In this document: piece after piece, positions 1-12,100 of the stretch
Layout: each line of letters begins with the position of its first letter
Numbering within the stretch: the first letter of the stretch is position 1
Source: Cliona cf. orientalis
Taxonomy: Eukaryota > Porifera > Demospongiae > Clionaida > Clionaidae
NCBI GenBank assembly: GCA_963930775.1
Contig: OZ005689.1
Span: forward strand, 27,912,044 to 27,976,043
Length of the DNA stretch: 64,000 nt
Reading direction: 5' to 3'
Notes under the pieces: model-generated
Database searches by the model: none
What the model was told of the DNA's origin: nothing
The model's input: the letters and a program-made list of their open reading frames with translations, nothing else
Program-made: the position numbers and the translations under genes

Positions 1-249
1 GTAGAGAATTCTAATTAGCGCCCATAGCAACGGCCTCCGTGTACGGCAGCTGTACACACTAGGTAGGTCAAAATGAAGGCTGATTTCGCCCTTTTTAACT
101 TACGGTTAGCCTCCGTAGACGATGGCAAAGGTTAGTAGAAAGGTCTATGACAAAAACTCAACTTTGACATTTTTTGACTTGAGGTACTAAAACGCGCATT
201 GGGCGAATAACACGCTGATCTCTTATGCCGGGTTTTCCCGGACGGTCAC
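1..249 (-). repeat. Family A inverted-repeat element, copy A1 (cut by window edge)
   Basis: This is the right part of a short non-autonomous DNA element seen about eight times in the window. Family ends read GTGACCGGATCTGGGAAAAC inward on both sides. The block GAGAATTCTAATTAGCGCCC at the start and the end GGACGGTCAC at 240-249 match the other copies. The rest lies left of the window. Confidence 0.85.
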
Positions 250-1144
250 ATATGAGAAAAGGGCTTGGCGCAACATAGGATATTGCCAAATTTTGTAAAC
301 TGTCACCATTCCAAGCCAGTGAGAGCCCTAGCCTTCAATCCTATTAATCCTCGGCACATGCATCTGGACTGCCATCAGACTATAAAGGCTTCTTTTAGAT
401 TCAAAGGTGTGTATGTATGGCTAGTGATAGATCAAACAAGATGACTGGCTCATCACTGCATGCGTGATCGTAGCACACTGGCAGATAGGCTTCTTGGCTT
501 TTGGTGCAAACTGCTGACATAGCACTAGCACCATATGGCGCACCTCACAGAACAAAATGCAACTACCATGATGAAAGTGACATGGCATACAAAATTGTGA
601 TCCTGTACAAAACTGCTGAGCTTAAATCCCTTGAGAGACCAGTTCACTACCTAGTTGAGGGTTTAGCATCTATGGTGTCCAGTTTGTTTAGCAATTTGTG
701 CCATTTACTTCACGGATCCAACACTAGACGCTTGCTCCTGATCCAAGCTGTGAGCTACCAATGCAAGGCATAAAACGGCATTTTTTAATACGAATGGCTC
801 GTTCTATTTTGCATGCGCATTTAAGAGACCTAAACTAATGAACAAGGCTAAGAAACCCATTAGATTGGTAACCGTGTCGAAGCTCAAAATCTAATCAGTT
901 AATTATTGTGTACTAGTTTGTGACTAAATCTAAAACACAACGAACTATAACAGCATGTGCGAATAAGGTTTTTTCTTTATTCCCAAGAGTGTGGGGGAGA
1001 CGTTCAACCTGTTAAACCATTAATTTTGTAGACCGGTCTGTCTATGTTTTGTTCTACTACTCAGAGGTATCCCCCAACCTTAAAAAAATTTCCTAGAAAA
1101 TCCTTGGCATTTATACCAGTGTTGTAGCCAGCATATTATTATAT
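250..1144. other. No gene recognised
   Basis: AT-rich sequence between family A copies A1 and A2. A 90-codon plus-strand open frame at 501-773 has no domain, splice or repeat support and I treat it as chance. I see no tRNA, tandem repeat or inverted repeat here. Confidence 0.5.
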
Positions 1145-1964
1145 GTGACCGGATTTGGGAAAACCCTCCGTATGGGATTTTTTCAGAAAATTGAGTTTGA
1201 TGCATAGTTGATAAGCTTTACCATAGAGCTAACCCGCGTTCAAGTCTTAGGCCGATTGCGTGCTTGGTTGTGGAGATACAGCGCTTTGTTTGCGATCGCG
1301 CAACACCCCCAATAATCAGGGATAATTAAAATGTAAACGTGGATAGGAAACCCGCCGTATAACATATTGCGCACTCCGCGTTGCGCGCGGGAAGGGAAAT
1401 ATACGGAGAGAAACGGAGATAATAATGAGCACCTGGAGAAGACTGTTATCTATATACCGCAGCTATGCGGGAAGCTGAAGGGTGTTAATATGACGGAAAT
1501 GCCAGAAGTATCCTCGGAAGTCAACTAGTAGCCGCCTTGACTCGGGTTGGCGGGAAAGCGCGCTCATACAAATAGCAGATTGAGTCCAGAGTTCAGGTAC
1601 ATATGGCTCAATAATCAGTGTATATGGAATTTGTGTTAGGTTATCTATAAACCAAGAGCATGAAAACATGTGAATTCAAGATAGTTAACTTTGTAGTGGG
1701 TGGCTACATGAGGCTATTGCTTTATAGAATCATTATTGTCCCACATTGCTCTATTTTACTCCCGGTTTGACTATTTGCAAGTCAGACTTTCATTGCTTCC
1801 ATGGTGTGTGCATTTGTGTTAGGGTTATCTTTTGTTCATATTGGTTTTAGTCCTAAATAGGGTGATATATAAGAGACTGAATGAATACCATATAAGGTTA
1901 TTTTTGCTAAACTAGTAAAATATTATTAAGCAACTGTTTTATTAATCTCAAATTTAATGCAGAT

Positions 1965-4536
1965 TTGCTTGATAGTAACAATATGCCAATAGTGAAGAAA
2001 GGACGTCGTCGCCATCATTATAGGCCGAAATGTGCAGAACGTAAATGGCAAAAGAGAAGGAAACAGACACCACTTCAGATAATTACCAATATCTTGGACT
2101 CGGATAAAGACCTTATCACGTTGCCTCATTCAAATGCAAACAATAAAGAAACCACTACTACTTCTGGTTCACCAATTCAAGCGGAACAAAATCAACATCC
2201 AGCTACAACTGAAATTCAGGGAGCCACACAAACAGCTGCTGAAACAAGCAGCTCTCAGGAGAACATTACATCAAACCAGCGAGACCACCCCTGTTCTCAA
2301 TTTGATCGTGTGAAGGCGGAATTATCACAGTCACTATCCGGATGGCATTTGTATACAGATAATGATACTATACAGCTGTCTTTAATTTCCAATGCACCTC
2401 CAGAGCCTAGTGTTGTCCAAATGACCCTGACAATACATAAAACTTTGCAGTGGGATATTTGTGTGCACGGAAAGCTTCTATCACCATCACATGCCATTAT
2501 CTGTAAACACCCTGACTTCATTCAATCTGGACAAGATGTCCAAAGTGTATGCATGGATCTGCAGGAAGCAATTCCCTGTGAAGGGAATGGTGACCAGGAA
2601 TTTATCGACTTGTTGGTGAGTAGAGGAGGAGTGGTTACAAATCATGGATCGACAACAGCATACCTAGACCAGACAAACAATACTGTTCACCATAGTGACT
2701 GTGACCTCTGTGATGGAAAAAGTAAATGTGGCATTTGTCAAAAGTACAGGTCCACACTTCGTGCTATGAGATCTAGAAAAGAGTCGACTACAATAAATTA
2801 AAAAATAAGAAAAGGATGAGGTGGCACCCTCTAATGATTCGTTTTGCACTCAATTTAAGATATTTGTCATCTACAGCGTATCGTTCAGTGGGCAATTTCA
2901 TAGCGTTACCTTCTCAGCGAACCTTGCAGGACTATACCCATGTCTTAAAATTTGATGCTGGCATGAGCGAAGAGGTAGTGAAGCGATTGAAAGAGGATAT
3001 GAATTTTGATGAGTGTTCCTCATCACAGAAAAAGGTTACAGTATCAATGGATGAGATGAAGATTAAAAGCGGACTCGTATTTAACAAGTCTACTGGAAAG
3101 CTAGTCGGATTCGTAAATCTTGGAGACAACAGAGATTTAGAAGCCTTGAAATCAACACTGAATGAAGAAAATCCTCATCCTAAGCAACCAGAATTAGCTG
3201 ATAGTATGTTAGTTATGATGGTACGTCCAATATTCAAACCCACATTCACATTTCCTGTAGCACAGTATCCGACCACAAGTTTGTCAGGAGAGAAACTCTA
3301 TCCAATTGTGTGGGATGTTATTGAAGCCTTAGAATTGAACGATATTCAAGTTCATGCTGTTTCCTGTGATGGACTGTCGGCAAACAGAAAATTCTTCCGC
3401 ATTTCAATGGATCCGGATAAGACCTTGAAAATTCCATTCAAGACTATAAATCCTTTTGATCATGATCGTTCAGTTTATTTTTTTGCGATGTCCCTCCTCT
3501 CCTGAAAACCACAAGGAACTGTTTTAGCAACTCATTTGCCCACAGAAATAGTCGAAGTCTGAAAGTAATACCAAGGGTTTATAGACTCCTAAAGGAGAAG
3601 AGGGCATGCACATAGTAGGCACCAGGAAAAATTCATAATTATCTAGGCTAAAATAGTACAAATCTTCAATAGCCTATATAGCCATAGTAGAGTCCAGACA
3701 GCAGCTGTTACTATAATTAGTGACTGTTACAAACCACTAAATTTGGCAGTTACACATTCCCTTGGGGGTAGCCCTTAGTAGCAGTTACCATGGTAACATA
3801 ATTTTCAACCCTTAATTATCTCTTTGCCACTAGGCTATAATATTACGCTCAATAAATAAATATTGTCACAAATTCTGTACAGAAAAATGGCAAGTACATC
3901 AGTTGGAAACATGTCCAGGATGTTTACGAAAGAGATAGGTCATCTCCTCACCTGGGTATTGCTCTCTGTCCCAAGATTACCAAGCAGCATATACCATTTT
4001 CTAAAATGAGAGTCTATTTAGCTGCACAGGTACACTGTAGCTATAATACTATGTAATCATTATGATGTAATGATACTTGCTATACACAGGTCATGAGTTC
4101 ATCTATGGCCGATGCACTTACCTTTTACGATCAAGATGAGACAACAGAGACTAGGGTGTTCATACGGATGGTTGATCAATTTTTTGACTGTATGAACGTA
4201 AGGAGCAAACTGGAGGGAAAGCTTAGAAGGAAAGATCAAAGACTGCCCTACACCAGCTCCAATGATCATCGATTCAAGGTATTTACTCACCATAATTATT
4301 ATTATGTTAAAACAATACATTTAACCAAATTGCTACGAACACATACATTATTATACTAGTGGCTCAAGGAATCATTCTTGCAGTATCTTGATGACTGGAA
4401 AGCTGAAATAGCTGCACTTTCAGTCGATAAAAACTTGAAACCATGTATGCAGCTGAGCACAAGGGCTTATCAAGCCGTGAACCGGCAAATGATTTGGCCG
4501 TATACTCCGAGTTTGTTCGATGGCTGTTTTGTATGA
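1965..4536 (+). pseudogene. P-element-type (THAP9-like) transposase, decayed
   Basis: Would catalyse cut-and-paste transposition of the surrounding element in the nucleus. The first block (1965-2801) is basic at its start and has a cysteine cluster near its end (CDLCDGKSKCGICQKY). The second (2816 to about 3560) matches the P/THAP9 catalytic region: WHPLMIRFALNL, SQRTLQDYTH, an acidic MDEMKI and VSCDGLSANRKFF. Further exons lie at about 3880-4030 (WKHVQDVYERD), 4091-4279 (MADALTFYDQDE, FFDCMNV) and 4362-4536, with AG acceptors and GT donors. Reading frame changes occur near 2802 and in a T run near 3480. No THAP domain is visible upstream, and the usual C-terminal part after the last exon is absent. 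Family call is firm; activity of this copy is unlikely. Confidence 0.85.
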
Positions 4537-4616
4537 AGGCAAGGCAAGTACAACCAAAATGGTGACTACAACATTGTACATGATACATAATACACATAAT
4601 AATATTATGCTAGTCA

Positions 4617-5638
4617 CCAGATGTCTACTGTGTAGAATCTTTTTCTGTGCTTAAGAGTTTTTCTTGTGGCTTTTTTAGTACTCTTTTGAAATTTATCTGT
4701 CCATCCTTCTGCAAATGAATGTACCCTAATGGTAGTCCAAAGTTTGACCACGGACTTGAGAAGGTCAGCTCTCTCTGCAGCTGGGATAGAGGGGATCATA
4801 GAGTTCCAAAGAGTTGTAATTGACTCCGTCTGCAACGACTGTTGCTCTATCTTGCATACTATACTATCTGTAGTTATCGTTTGAGACCTGGTGTCAAGAT
4901 ATAAACGGCAGATCATCTCAATCTTTTTGAGAAGTGAAAATAGTTTATCACTGACATGATAAAGTCCTCCCCTATCCCTTTGCTCAACCCAAATACGTGT
5001 ATAGTCCTGCAATGACTCAATATCTGTCTCGTCAAGACTTGTTTTCATTGTCTCCAGGGCCTTTGCATATAAAGAGTGCTTGCGGTACTAGTTTTACAAT
5101 CACGTATCCAGCCATATATCTTATGGCATTTTCTTCCCTGTCAGTGAGACCATGAGGTGTGCTTTTATTGGAAGCTGAAGGTGAGTGTGTCAGCTGCTTT
5201 ACTATAGTATGCATAAGCCTCTTTAGCACCACCTGTAAGGCGATATCTGAAATATTTGATGCTTTAGGAGGAAGATCATCCTGCAGTGAAGTTAAGCAAG
5301 ATTGCCATGCTGAAGTGATGGCAGGTGAGTCTAGCAAGGTGAAAATTTCTCCTTATCTCGGATATCTTATTCTTGCGACCCAATATACACTGTATCACGG
5401 TTTCCATCAGCTTATCTAGTTCCTTACTTTCAATGCATCTTTCTAGTAGGCAGTCCAATAGTTCCAGGACAGCAGAACCTTTTGTGGACGACTTGATAAT
5501 AGCATCGCCCTTGCACTCTGAGATCACCTGCACCATTGTCAGTGAAGTAGCATCAAAATTCTCCACTTCACACTCCTCCTCCTCATCAGAAATAGAACTC
5601 GAGTCGCTCACGCTGATGTCGATCTCTGCCTCCGCCAT
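4617..5638 (-). pseudogene. Second gene of the P element, function unknown
   Basis: The start is the ATG at 5638 (context ATCATGGCGG), followed by an acidic, serine-rich N-terminus (about residues 5-25). Three blocks in changing frames follow: residues to about 5330, then 5337-5090 with EENAIRYMAGYVIVKLV, then 5048-4617 with RDRGGLYHV, TLWNSMIPSIPAAE and RVHSFAEGWTDKF, ending in a lysine-rich tail. The frame changes near 5330 and 5085 are either frameshifts or unmodelled splices. I recall similar uncharacterised multi-copy proteins in sponges but know no function. Lying wholly inside the P element and converging with its transposase, it is probably element cargo or an accessory protein. Confidence 0.7.
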
Positions 5639-6163
5639 GATGATACTGTAGCTAGCTGTAGCTAGCTGTATGCACAATAGAATGACGTCACGTTTAATTC
5701 CCACCCATGCGAAACACGGATTGCGCGGCCGGCTCTATGGTGTTTCCTATCCACGGGTACGTTTTAATTATCCTTGCAATAATCAAGAAATTACGGTCTA
5801 AAGGCGTTGCTATGCACGCGTATGGCGTTTCCGCATACTACGCGTGACCCGGAAATCAATTAAATGGACCTGGGCGGAGCCGTTCGAAATGAACGTAAAG
5901 ATTGAGCAAGAGTTGAATTTCGTTGTTGACAACCACATCCGATTGTTCTTAGATGCCCAAGAAGCTAAAAAGGTGAGCGAACGTACAGTAGATCGATGAA
6001 TCTAGCTGTATCTAGGTAGAGAATTCTAATTACCGCCCATAGCAACGGGCTCCGTGTACGGCGGCTGTGCCAACTAGGTGGGTCAAAATGAAGGCTTATT
6101 TCGCCTTCGTATAGCACGACTAGCCTCCGTAGAAGACGGCAGCAGTTAGAAGAAGGGTTGCTC

Positions 6164-6723
6164 GACATGTAAAATTCCATAATTGTTACATGGGACATTT
6201 TAATTACCTCTGAACTAGAGCTCTCTAGTGCACATACTCTGCACGCTGCATCTGCATCCTGCAGTGCATCTCTCTGCACACATGAGAGCTGTGGTGCTTT
6301 ATTAGAAGTTTACATATGCTTGTTGACAACCTTTACTTACGCACCCTACTAGATTGTGCGCATGAGCAAAAAGCACAAGGGGGTGCAGTTGGTATGAGTC
6401 ACCAAAAAATGCAGTTTTGCGATGCTCGTGGTTCTTACTAAACAGTTCAAAGCATAATGGAGCAAGTTTTCAACGATTCATTGTGACTTATGAGTCACTC
6501 TGATTCCTGGATCTTGAAATATGGCAATTTTTGTGCTGACAACAGATAGACTTGGACAAAGCCAATTACGTTATCCCTTGCTGTGCACGGGCGTGGCAGG
6601 GGAAAATGTGGCAATCTAATGAACTAACCTACCAGTTTCATCGAAGTCCATATGTATTGCTGTAGATAGTTGTACGTCACTTCACTACTTCTGCTGTCAA
6701 GAGCCATCAGATCCAGATCGCTA
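6164..6723. other. No gene recognised
   Basis: Sequence between the right part of copy A2 and the minus-strand exon at 6724. I see no domain, repeat or RNA gene. Parts may be intron of the gene fragment to the right. Confidence 0.4.
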
Positions 6724-6932
6724 AATTAGTAGTAATGAGTTCTTCAACTGTTGGGACTTTCACTCCACCAACAGAAATGGGTTTCATCTCCTCTGGAAAT
6801 GATGAGAGCAAGTCCGAAAATCCTAATGATGCCAGTCCCTCAGCTACCTGATCTATCTGTACTTTCCTTTTGATCAGGATTTCGTACAGACATGTTTGAA
6901 CAATAGCTGTTCTTGTATCAACCTATTCATCA
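6724..6932 (-). pseudogene. Isolated coding exon, unknown protein
   Basis: On the minus strand an open frame reads VDTRTAIVQTCLYEILIKRK, then DQVAEGLASLGFSDLLSSFP and VGGVKVPTVEELI, with sensible amino-acid content. A TAG directly before VDTRT could be the end of a splice acceptor. The frame loosely resembles a linker region of HECT-type E3 ligase-like proteins, but I would not name it. The piggyBac end at 6991 lies just upstream of it. Confidence 0.4.
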
Positions 6933-7223
6933 AGAGTAACAATGTTGGTAGCGAGACTCTTATAACGCACTGTCTACAAGTTCAAGTTAACCCTTTAGGG
7001 CCGAGAGCGGATATTTCCGTGCGCGCTAAATGACGAGAGCAGAAATATCCGCCACGCGTGCGCGTTACCGTACTAATTAGCTACACCCCTCCTTACTTGC
7101 ACGAACACCCACTCGATCTCGATCTTAGCGCAAGAGGCAGCCTACGCATTAGTGGTAAAGTAGCAGCTGCCTTCCAGTCCCAGTTTACACTGTGGTTAGC
7201 ATTCAAGTGGCTACTTTTCAACC

Positions 7224-7474
7224 ATGGCTAGCAGCAGAAGAATGAACATCTCTGAGGTCATTGACAACCTGGACAGTGGAGACTTTGATGATCTCATGGC
7301 AGAAGGCAGTGATGACGACTTAGACATGGATGTAGATTATGATTATGACTCAGATATTTCAGGAGGTATTATTGAATAAAATAATTTTTTATAAACATCA
7401 AAACTATTGAAGCTATAACTTCTACGTAGAACCCGAAGACTTGGACGCTGAAGACCCTTCCTTTGATGAAACCA
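7224..7474 (+). pseudogene. piggyBac 1 transposase, 5' exons
   Basis: Exon 1 (7224 to about 7356) starts MASSRRMNISEVIDNLDSGD and is strongly acidic (MDVDYDYDSD), as usual for piggyBac N-termini. A GT donor after SDISG and an AG acceptor before AACCCGAAGAC (7430) join it to exon 2 (EPEDLDAEDPSFDETSHS). A GTGAGC donor near 7475 is in the same phase as the acceptor at 21,793. Without that splice the frame stops at about 7502. Confidence 0.7.
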
Positions 7475-7654
7475 GCCATTCCAGTGAGCCATCCATGAGC
7501 TAACCTGCTTGGCAGTGATATGTGTGCACGATAATTGCAATAATATAATATTTAGTGAGAGGCATGACTTGGCAGCAGCAGGCATGTGGATTAGCCTCGT
7601 CCCCATTCTCTTCACAACTCTCAAACATGTTGTAGCAAGCAATTTTCACACACA

Positions 7655-7835
7655 AAATGATACACAACAAAGTATGTGTGAATGTGTGTGTGCATACATG
7701 TGCATGTGTGTGTACGTGTGTGCGTGTGTGTACGTGTGTGTTTGTGTGCAAAATGATACACAACAAAGTAGGTGTGAATGTGTGTGTGCATACGTGTGCA
7801 TGTGCGTGTACATGTGTGTGCGAGTGTTGTCCAGG
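7655..7835. repeat. Imperfect TG/CA microsatellite
   Basis: Long runs of TGTG broken by CATAC, ACG and GCA words. It contains two copies of the block AAAATGATACACAACAAAGT about 95 bp apart. Open frames on both strands here are low-complexity artefacts. A similar tract lies near 21,420-21,620 in opposite orientation. Confidence 0.85.
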
Positions 7836-8084
7836 TCTGCCAACAGCATTCCCAGGACATCCTGAGGATAGCTAAAGGGATATAGCCCTGCCATATTTCT
7901 AAGGATGGCAATGTACACATAATATTATATGCCTTCATAGATCTTGCACAGACTGTGGTACTATAATAGGTACATGTACCTATGAAACCATAATTAAGTA
8001 TTAGGAAATGATTAAACACAAGAAAATCCCAAGGATTCCCTTCTCTATCCACTAAATCCTATCTCATGTATAAGTCCTATATAT

Positions 8085-8745
8085 CGCTGAGGATTGAAGG
8101 TAATCTTCAGTACTACCTATGCTACTCACAGAGATCCTTAGGTCCTGTCCCATCCCAAAGTACCACTGAGAACTGAAGGGAGTCCCATGGATTCCTTTCA
8201 GTCCTATGCTGATCACATAGATCCTTACGTCCTGTCCCATCCCAAAGTACCACTGAGGACTGAAGGGTGTCCCATGGATTCCTTTCAGTCCTATGCTACT
8301 CACAGAGATCCTTAGGTCCTGTCCCATCCCAAAGTACCACTGAGGACTGAAGGGAGTCCCGAGGATTCCTTTCAGTCCTACTTTTATCATAGAGATCCTT
8401 ACGTCCTATCCTGAAGGGAGTCCCATGGATTCCTTTCAGTCCTACTTTTATCATAGAGATCCTCACGTCCTGTCCCATCCTGAAGTACCACTGAGGACTG
8501 AAGGGTGTCCCATGGATTCCTTTCACTCCTATGCTACTCACAGAGATCCTCAGGTCCTGTCCCATCCCAAAGTACCACTGAGGACTGAAGGGAGTCCCGA
8601 GGATTCCTTTCAGTCCTATGCTACTCATAGAGATCCTTAGGTCCTGTCCCATCCCAAAGTACCACTGAGGACTGAAGGGAGTCCCGAGACTTCCTTTCGA
8701 TCCTACTTTTATCACAGAGAGAGATCCCTATGTCCTGTCTACTTT
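8085..8745. repeat. Minisatellite, 87-bp unit, about seven copies
   Basis: Tandem copies of a unit containing GTCCTGTCCCATCCCAAAGT and CCACTGAGGACTGAAGGG. Because 87 is divisible by three, all frames stay open and give a repeated 29-residue pattern on the minus strand, which is not a real protein. Read on the minus strand it shares a core (CAGTGG, GGGATGG, ACAGGAC, TGTGAG, GGACT) with the 78-bp minisatellite at 19,632. Confidence 0.9.
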
Positions 8746-9116
8746 TACGAATGTACAGAGACACAGTGGATTCCGGATCATGTGGATTCCACTTTGTCAT
8801 ATGTGCACAGAAACTATAATTTTATCACAGTTGCACATTATTGAATACAAGTATCACAGATATAACCTAACGCTAACTGAGGTTAACATGTATGTGTGGT
8901 TAAAGGAAATTAGAACGATTCAGTTTTTGTATTTCCATCTCATTATGTAAATCACACAAGTAGATAATAAAAAACATGTACGTGTGACGATTCATCTTTC
9001 GGGTCATTCTGCCATAACGGGACAGCCAAGAAAATGTCTGCTCACACACTTCTGTGTCAACCTAAGTAAAAAAGTGTACGTAATACTTGTGTAGGAATAA
9101 TAAGTATTATAGTCAT

Positions 9117-12100
9117 TCAATTCCTTGAAATTCTTTGGGCCTTTTGCACCAGTTATCAATATGCCCGGCCATGTGCATCTTGTCGATTACTATGGACATA
9201 TCTGTAAGTTTCTTGGCAGTCTCTGTTTGATCTCGACGGCTAGGATTGCATGCATATTTCTTTAGATGGCATCCATCATCGTAGCAAATAAATTCTATGA
9301 AAATTAATAGTTACTATGTTGTGCAGAAACAGATACAGAAAAGTATCCAACTTACTAAGCCGTTCTGCTGTACTTGGGTCATCTTGAAGGTAGCTGTGTA
9401 AATACCCATATACCTGAGTCTTAGACTCAGAGATGAAAAGGTCACTAATGAGGGTAATTATGCCACAAGGCCAAATTCCAGCAAGAATTCCTAACGTAAT
9501 TAAACAAAAATTTTATATTACAATATGAGCTTGTAGTGATATCTATAATAATATTATTGAGAATGCAATTTGTTTTTGGGATGAGGGAGGCCCTAAAAAA
9601 TAAATTAATAATAGGCTCCTATAATGAGATACTATACCTGCTGTTCGATGATTCAAGCTCACTACTCCGCGGTCTTTCTCAGTTCTGCACATCAATTCAG
9701 TGTCATGACTATAATTGAAATAGGGTACACAGTTGAAAGACCTTGATACATGGTGAAATGCACCTCAATTAAGATCTAAGTTACATATTATTGGCCCATG
9801 ATTCCCTTCATCACTAGCCTACTCTACTCCTATGGTAGTTTCCTGTAAATATTGATTGCTTAGCAATTGCTAACCAGCAATACATGTATGCATGTATGCT
9901 GCAAGATGTCCAGGGCATAATAGTAGTAGAGCTTCATTTTCAATTAACCAATAGTGCAAGACACCATGTGCTCGAAGTAGGATTATCAATAATATGGACA
10001 CCAACCTTTGTTCATTCTGCTCATTGGAATCATCAACTTTAAGCTTCTTTGCTGGTGGTTCAGGTGACAAGTTGTTTTTGATGACTAGAGTTGAGGAGAT
10101 GTGGCCATATGTAATTGTGGACTCGGTGATAGTCTCCTTTTGGATACCTGCTTCATAATCTGCAACTAGAGAGGATGAGAGAATTGAAGCAGGTTCCCAA
10201 GTTGCTTTGCAATCTGGATGTCCCAACCAAGCCACCTACATACGCAGTATATACAGGTTATAGCTAAGCAATGCTTTATTAAGTCATAACTTCAACCTTG
10301 TAGTATGTTTGCCTCCGAGTAACCTTCTTTGCCAATATTATCTCAACAATATCTTCTCCTGGTTCTTGATTCCTTTGAGCACTTCGCAACGTTGAACCAA
10401 CTGGGCCATCTAAATCACTAGTATCCATATCTTCATCACAAGCAACCGTAAAATCACAGGCAAAATAGCGGCTCTTATAAGCTGGAGTAGCTTGGCAACC
10501 AGTCTTAATCGACCCAGAAAGCCCATCAAACTCAACATAACCGGCATCCTTGGCATAACAGACATCCCTTCGGTTCTTCATGTTGCCATCAAGAACAAGA
10601 ACTACTCCACATCCAGGATACTTGCAGTTGTGTGCTTATGAGAAAGCAATAATATACCTTTAAGTTACCACAGTATAATATTATATTACCGTAGTATCCT
10701 GGGTAAGTACCCATGGGCCGGCGCTTAAACATAACTCGTAATTTTGGTCCACATGGACGTTTAGTATACCTAGGATATAATTATTACATTCACCCCTAGA
10801 AATCCACTACATGCATGGGTGTTTATCCGGGAGTGGGTGCTTGCCTGGGACAATACACTGCAGTGTAGGTACACAATGTAAAATTTTTAGCCGATTACAT
10901 CATCTATTCTCATTGGTGAAATAAGTAAGGTTTTTTATATACAGGCCAAATAAATTAAATTTTCAGTGATACGGTAGCTACATGTATGTTCATTAAACAT
11001 AGCTGTATACCCTTTATTTATGCATAGTGGGAAATTATCTTGGAGTTCAATTTGTGCGGATATGCGCAATCATGCCTATTGTACATATACGTACAATGCT
11101 AGCAGTTTATTGCAGGAATTCCTTGATTCATTGTTAATAACAGTGCATGCAATATGGCGTTATAGTCCTCTCAGAATTCTGAAGACGAAGAGTTTGAAAT
11201 ACCAGAAAATCACGCTTGAAAAGAAGAGTATAGTGCTGGTGCTATGATCTGTAGGGTTTTTTTCCACATCCGGGTATACCAATAGCCTTTGGGTCCCCAT
11301 CAGCTCAGGGTAAGATGCTGCTACCTTCAATACTGCATATCTTAAGTGTGCCGCCTCAAATCGACGCCTATCAAGACTTTGTCTCTTAGTGAGAGTGCTG
11401 TTCAGAATTACATACAAATTTGAAAAGATGTACTTTAAATTACTAGCCTTATTTCCAGTAAGCTCCTAGGAACAAGGCTATCATACTACATACCTACAAT
11501 ATTCAGAAACATCTGTTGGCGCTTCATAAACTGTTGATTCATTGTCAGAGGATTCGAGGGATTGATTCTTGTGTTCCTTCTTAGCAGTATCATAACCATG
11601 ACTGACGTTATAAATTTCAGCCTTCTGCTTATAGGATACTTGCCCTATTAGTAGCTCTGCATCAAACTTTTGGAGCATAGAGAGCTGAAATCCAGTCTCC
11701 TGTGAAGAAAGGATGTACGCGTGCTTCTCCCAATCGATATCATATTTTAGCCCCTCTTTTTCTCCTTCCTTAACATAGCCATAGAATTGAGTAGTTTTAC
11801 ATCCTCTGTACAGATGAAGTGAACCATTGTATAGTCCTGGAATAGCTTATAACTAAATTTACATTTAGAGGTGTAATGCAACAGTTTGTTTATGGAGAAT
11901 TTTATCGGGATAATACCTCTCGAGATAGTACCTCAACTGCAACTATACATAGCAATGCCCCCAGCGTGTTGATAGCTAGCACTGTTTCTTGGTATCTACA
12001 TGTATGTCTCTGAAGCTATGTGCATGTAGCCTCCAAAACGCATGCATCTGATACCACATAGCACACACACACTAGTCATCAACTAACGTGGCCGGAGATT

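Larger units (their letters stand above)
1318..5776. mobile_element. P-superfamily DNA transposon, nested in copy A2
   Basis: A 4,459-bp element with imperfect inverted ends (AGGGATAATTAAAA at left, CAAGGATAATTAAAA read inward from the right; the match extends through GTGGATAGGAAAC). The 8-bp duplication CAATAATC fits P elements, which make 8-bp duplications. Whether one base belongs to the repeat or the duplication is ambiguous, so ends may shift by 1-2 bp. It holds a spliced P-type transposase on the plus strand and a second gene on the minus strand that converges with it. Confidence 0.88.
1145..6163 (+). repeat. Family A element copy A2, split by a P element
   Basis: The left part is 1145-1317 and the right part 5785 to about 6163; together they read as one family A copy (compare 47,639-48,305). 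The 8 bases CAATAATC stand at both sides of the insertion (1310-1317 and 5777-5784). The right part carries the family's small exon-like frame: ATG at 5889, then 28 codons ending in DAQEAKK at a GTGAGC splice-donor-like site (5973). The right terminal repeat is not recognisable, so that end is approximate. Confidence 0.85.

Noticed and set aside
501-773. 90-codon plus-strand open frame
   Set aside because: No family, no splice sites in phase, no conserved copy elsewhere in the window.
7500-8052. Histidine/threonine- and cysteine/valine-rich open frames
   Set aside because: They are translations of TG/CA repeats on both strands.
8085-8745. Regular direct repeats resembling a CRISPR array or repeat protein
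   Set aside because: The 87-bp units are contiguous with no unique spacers, all frames are open because the unit is a multiple of three, and the organism is eukaryotic.
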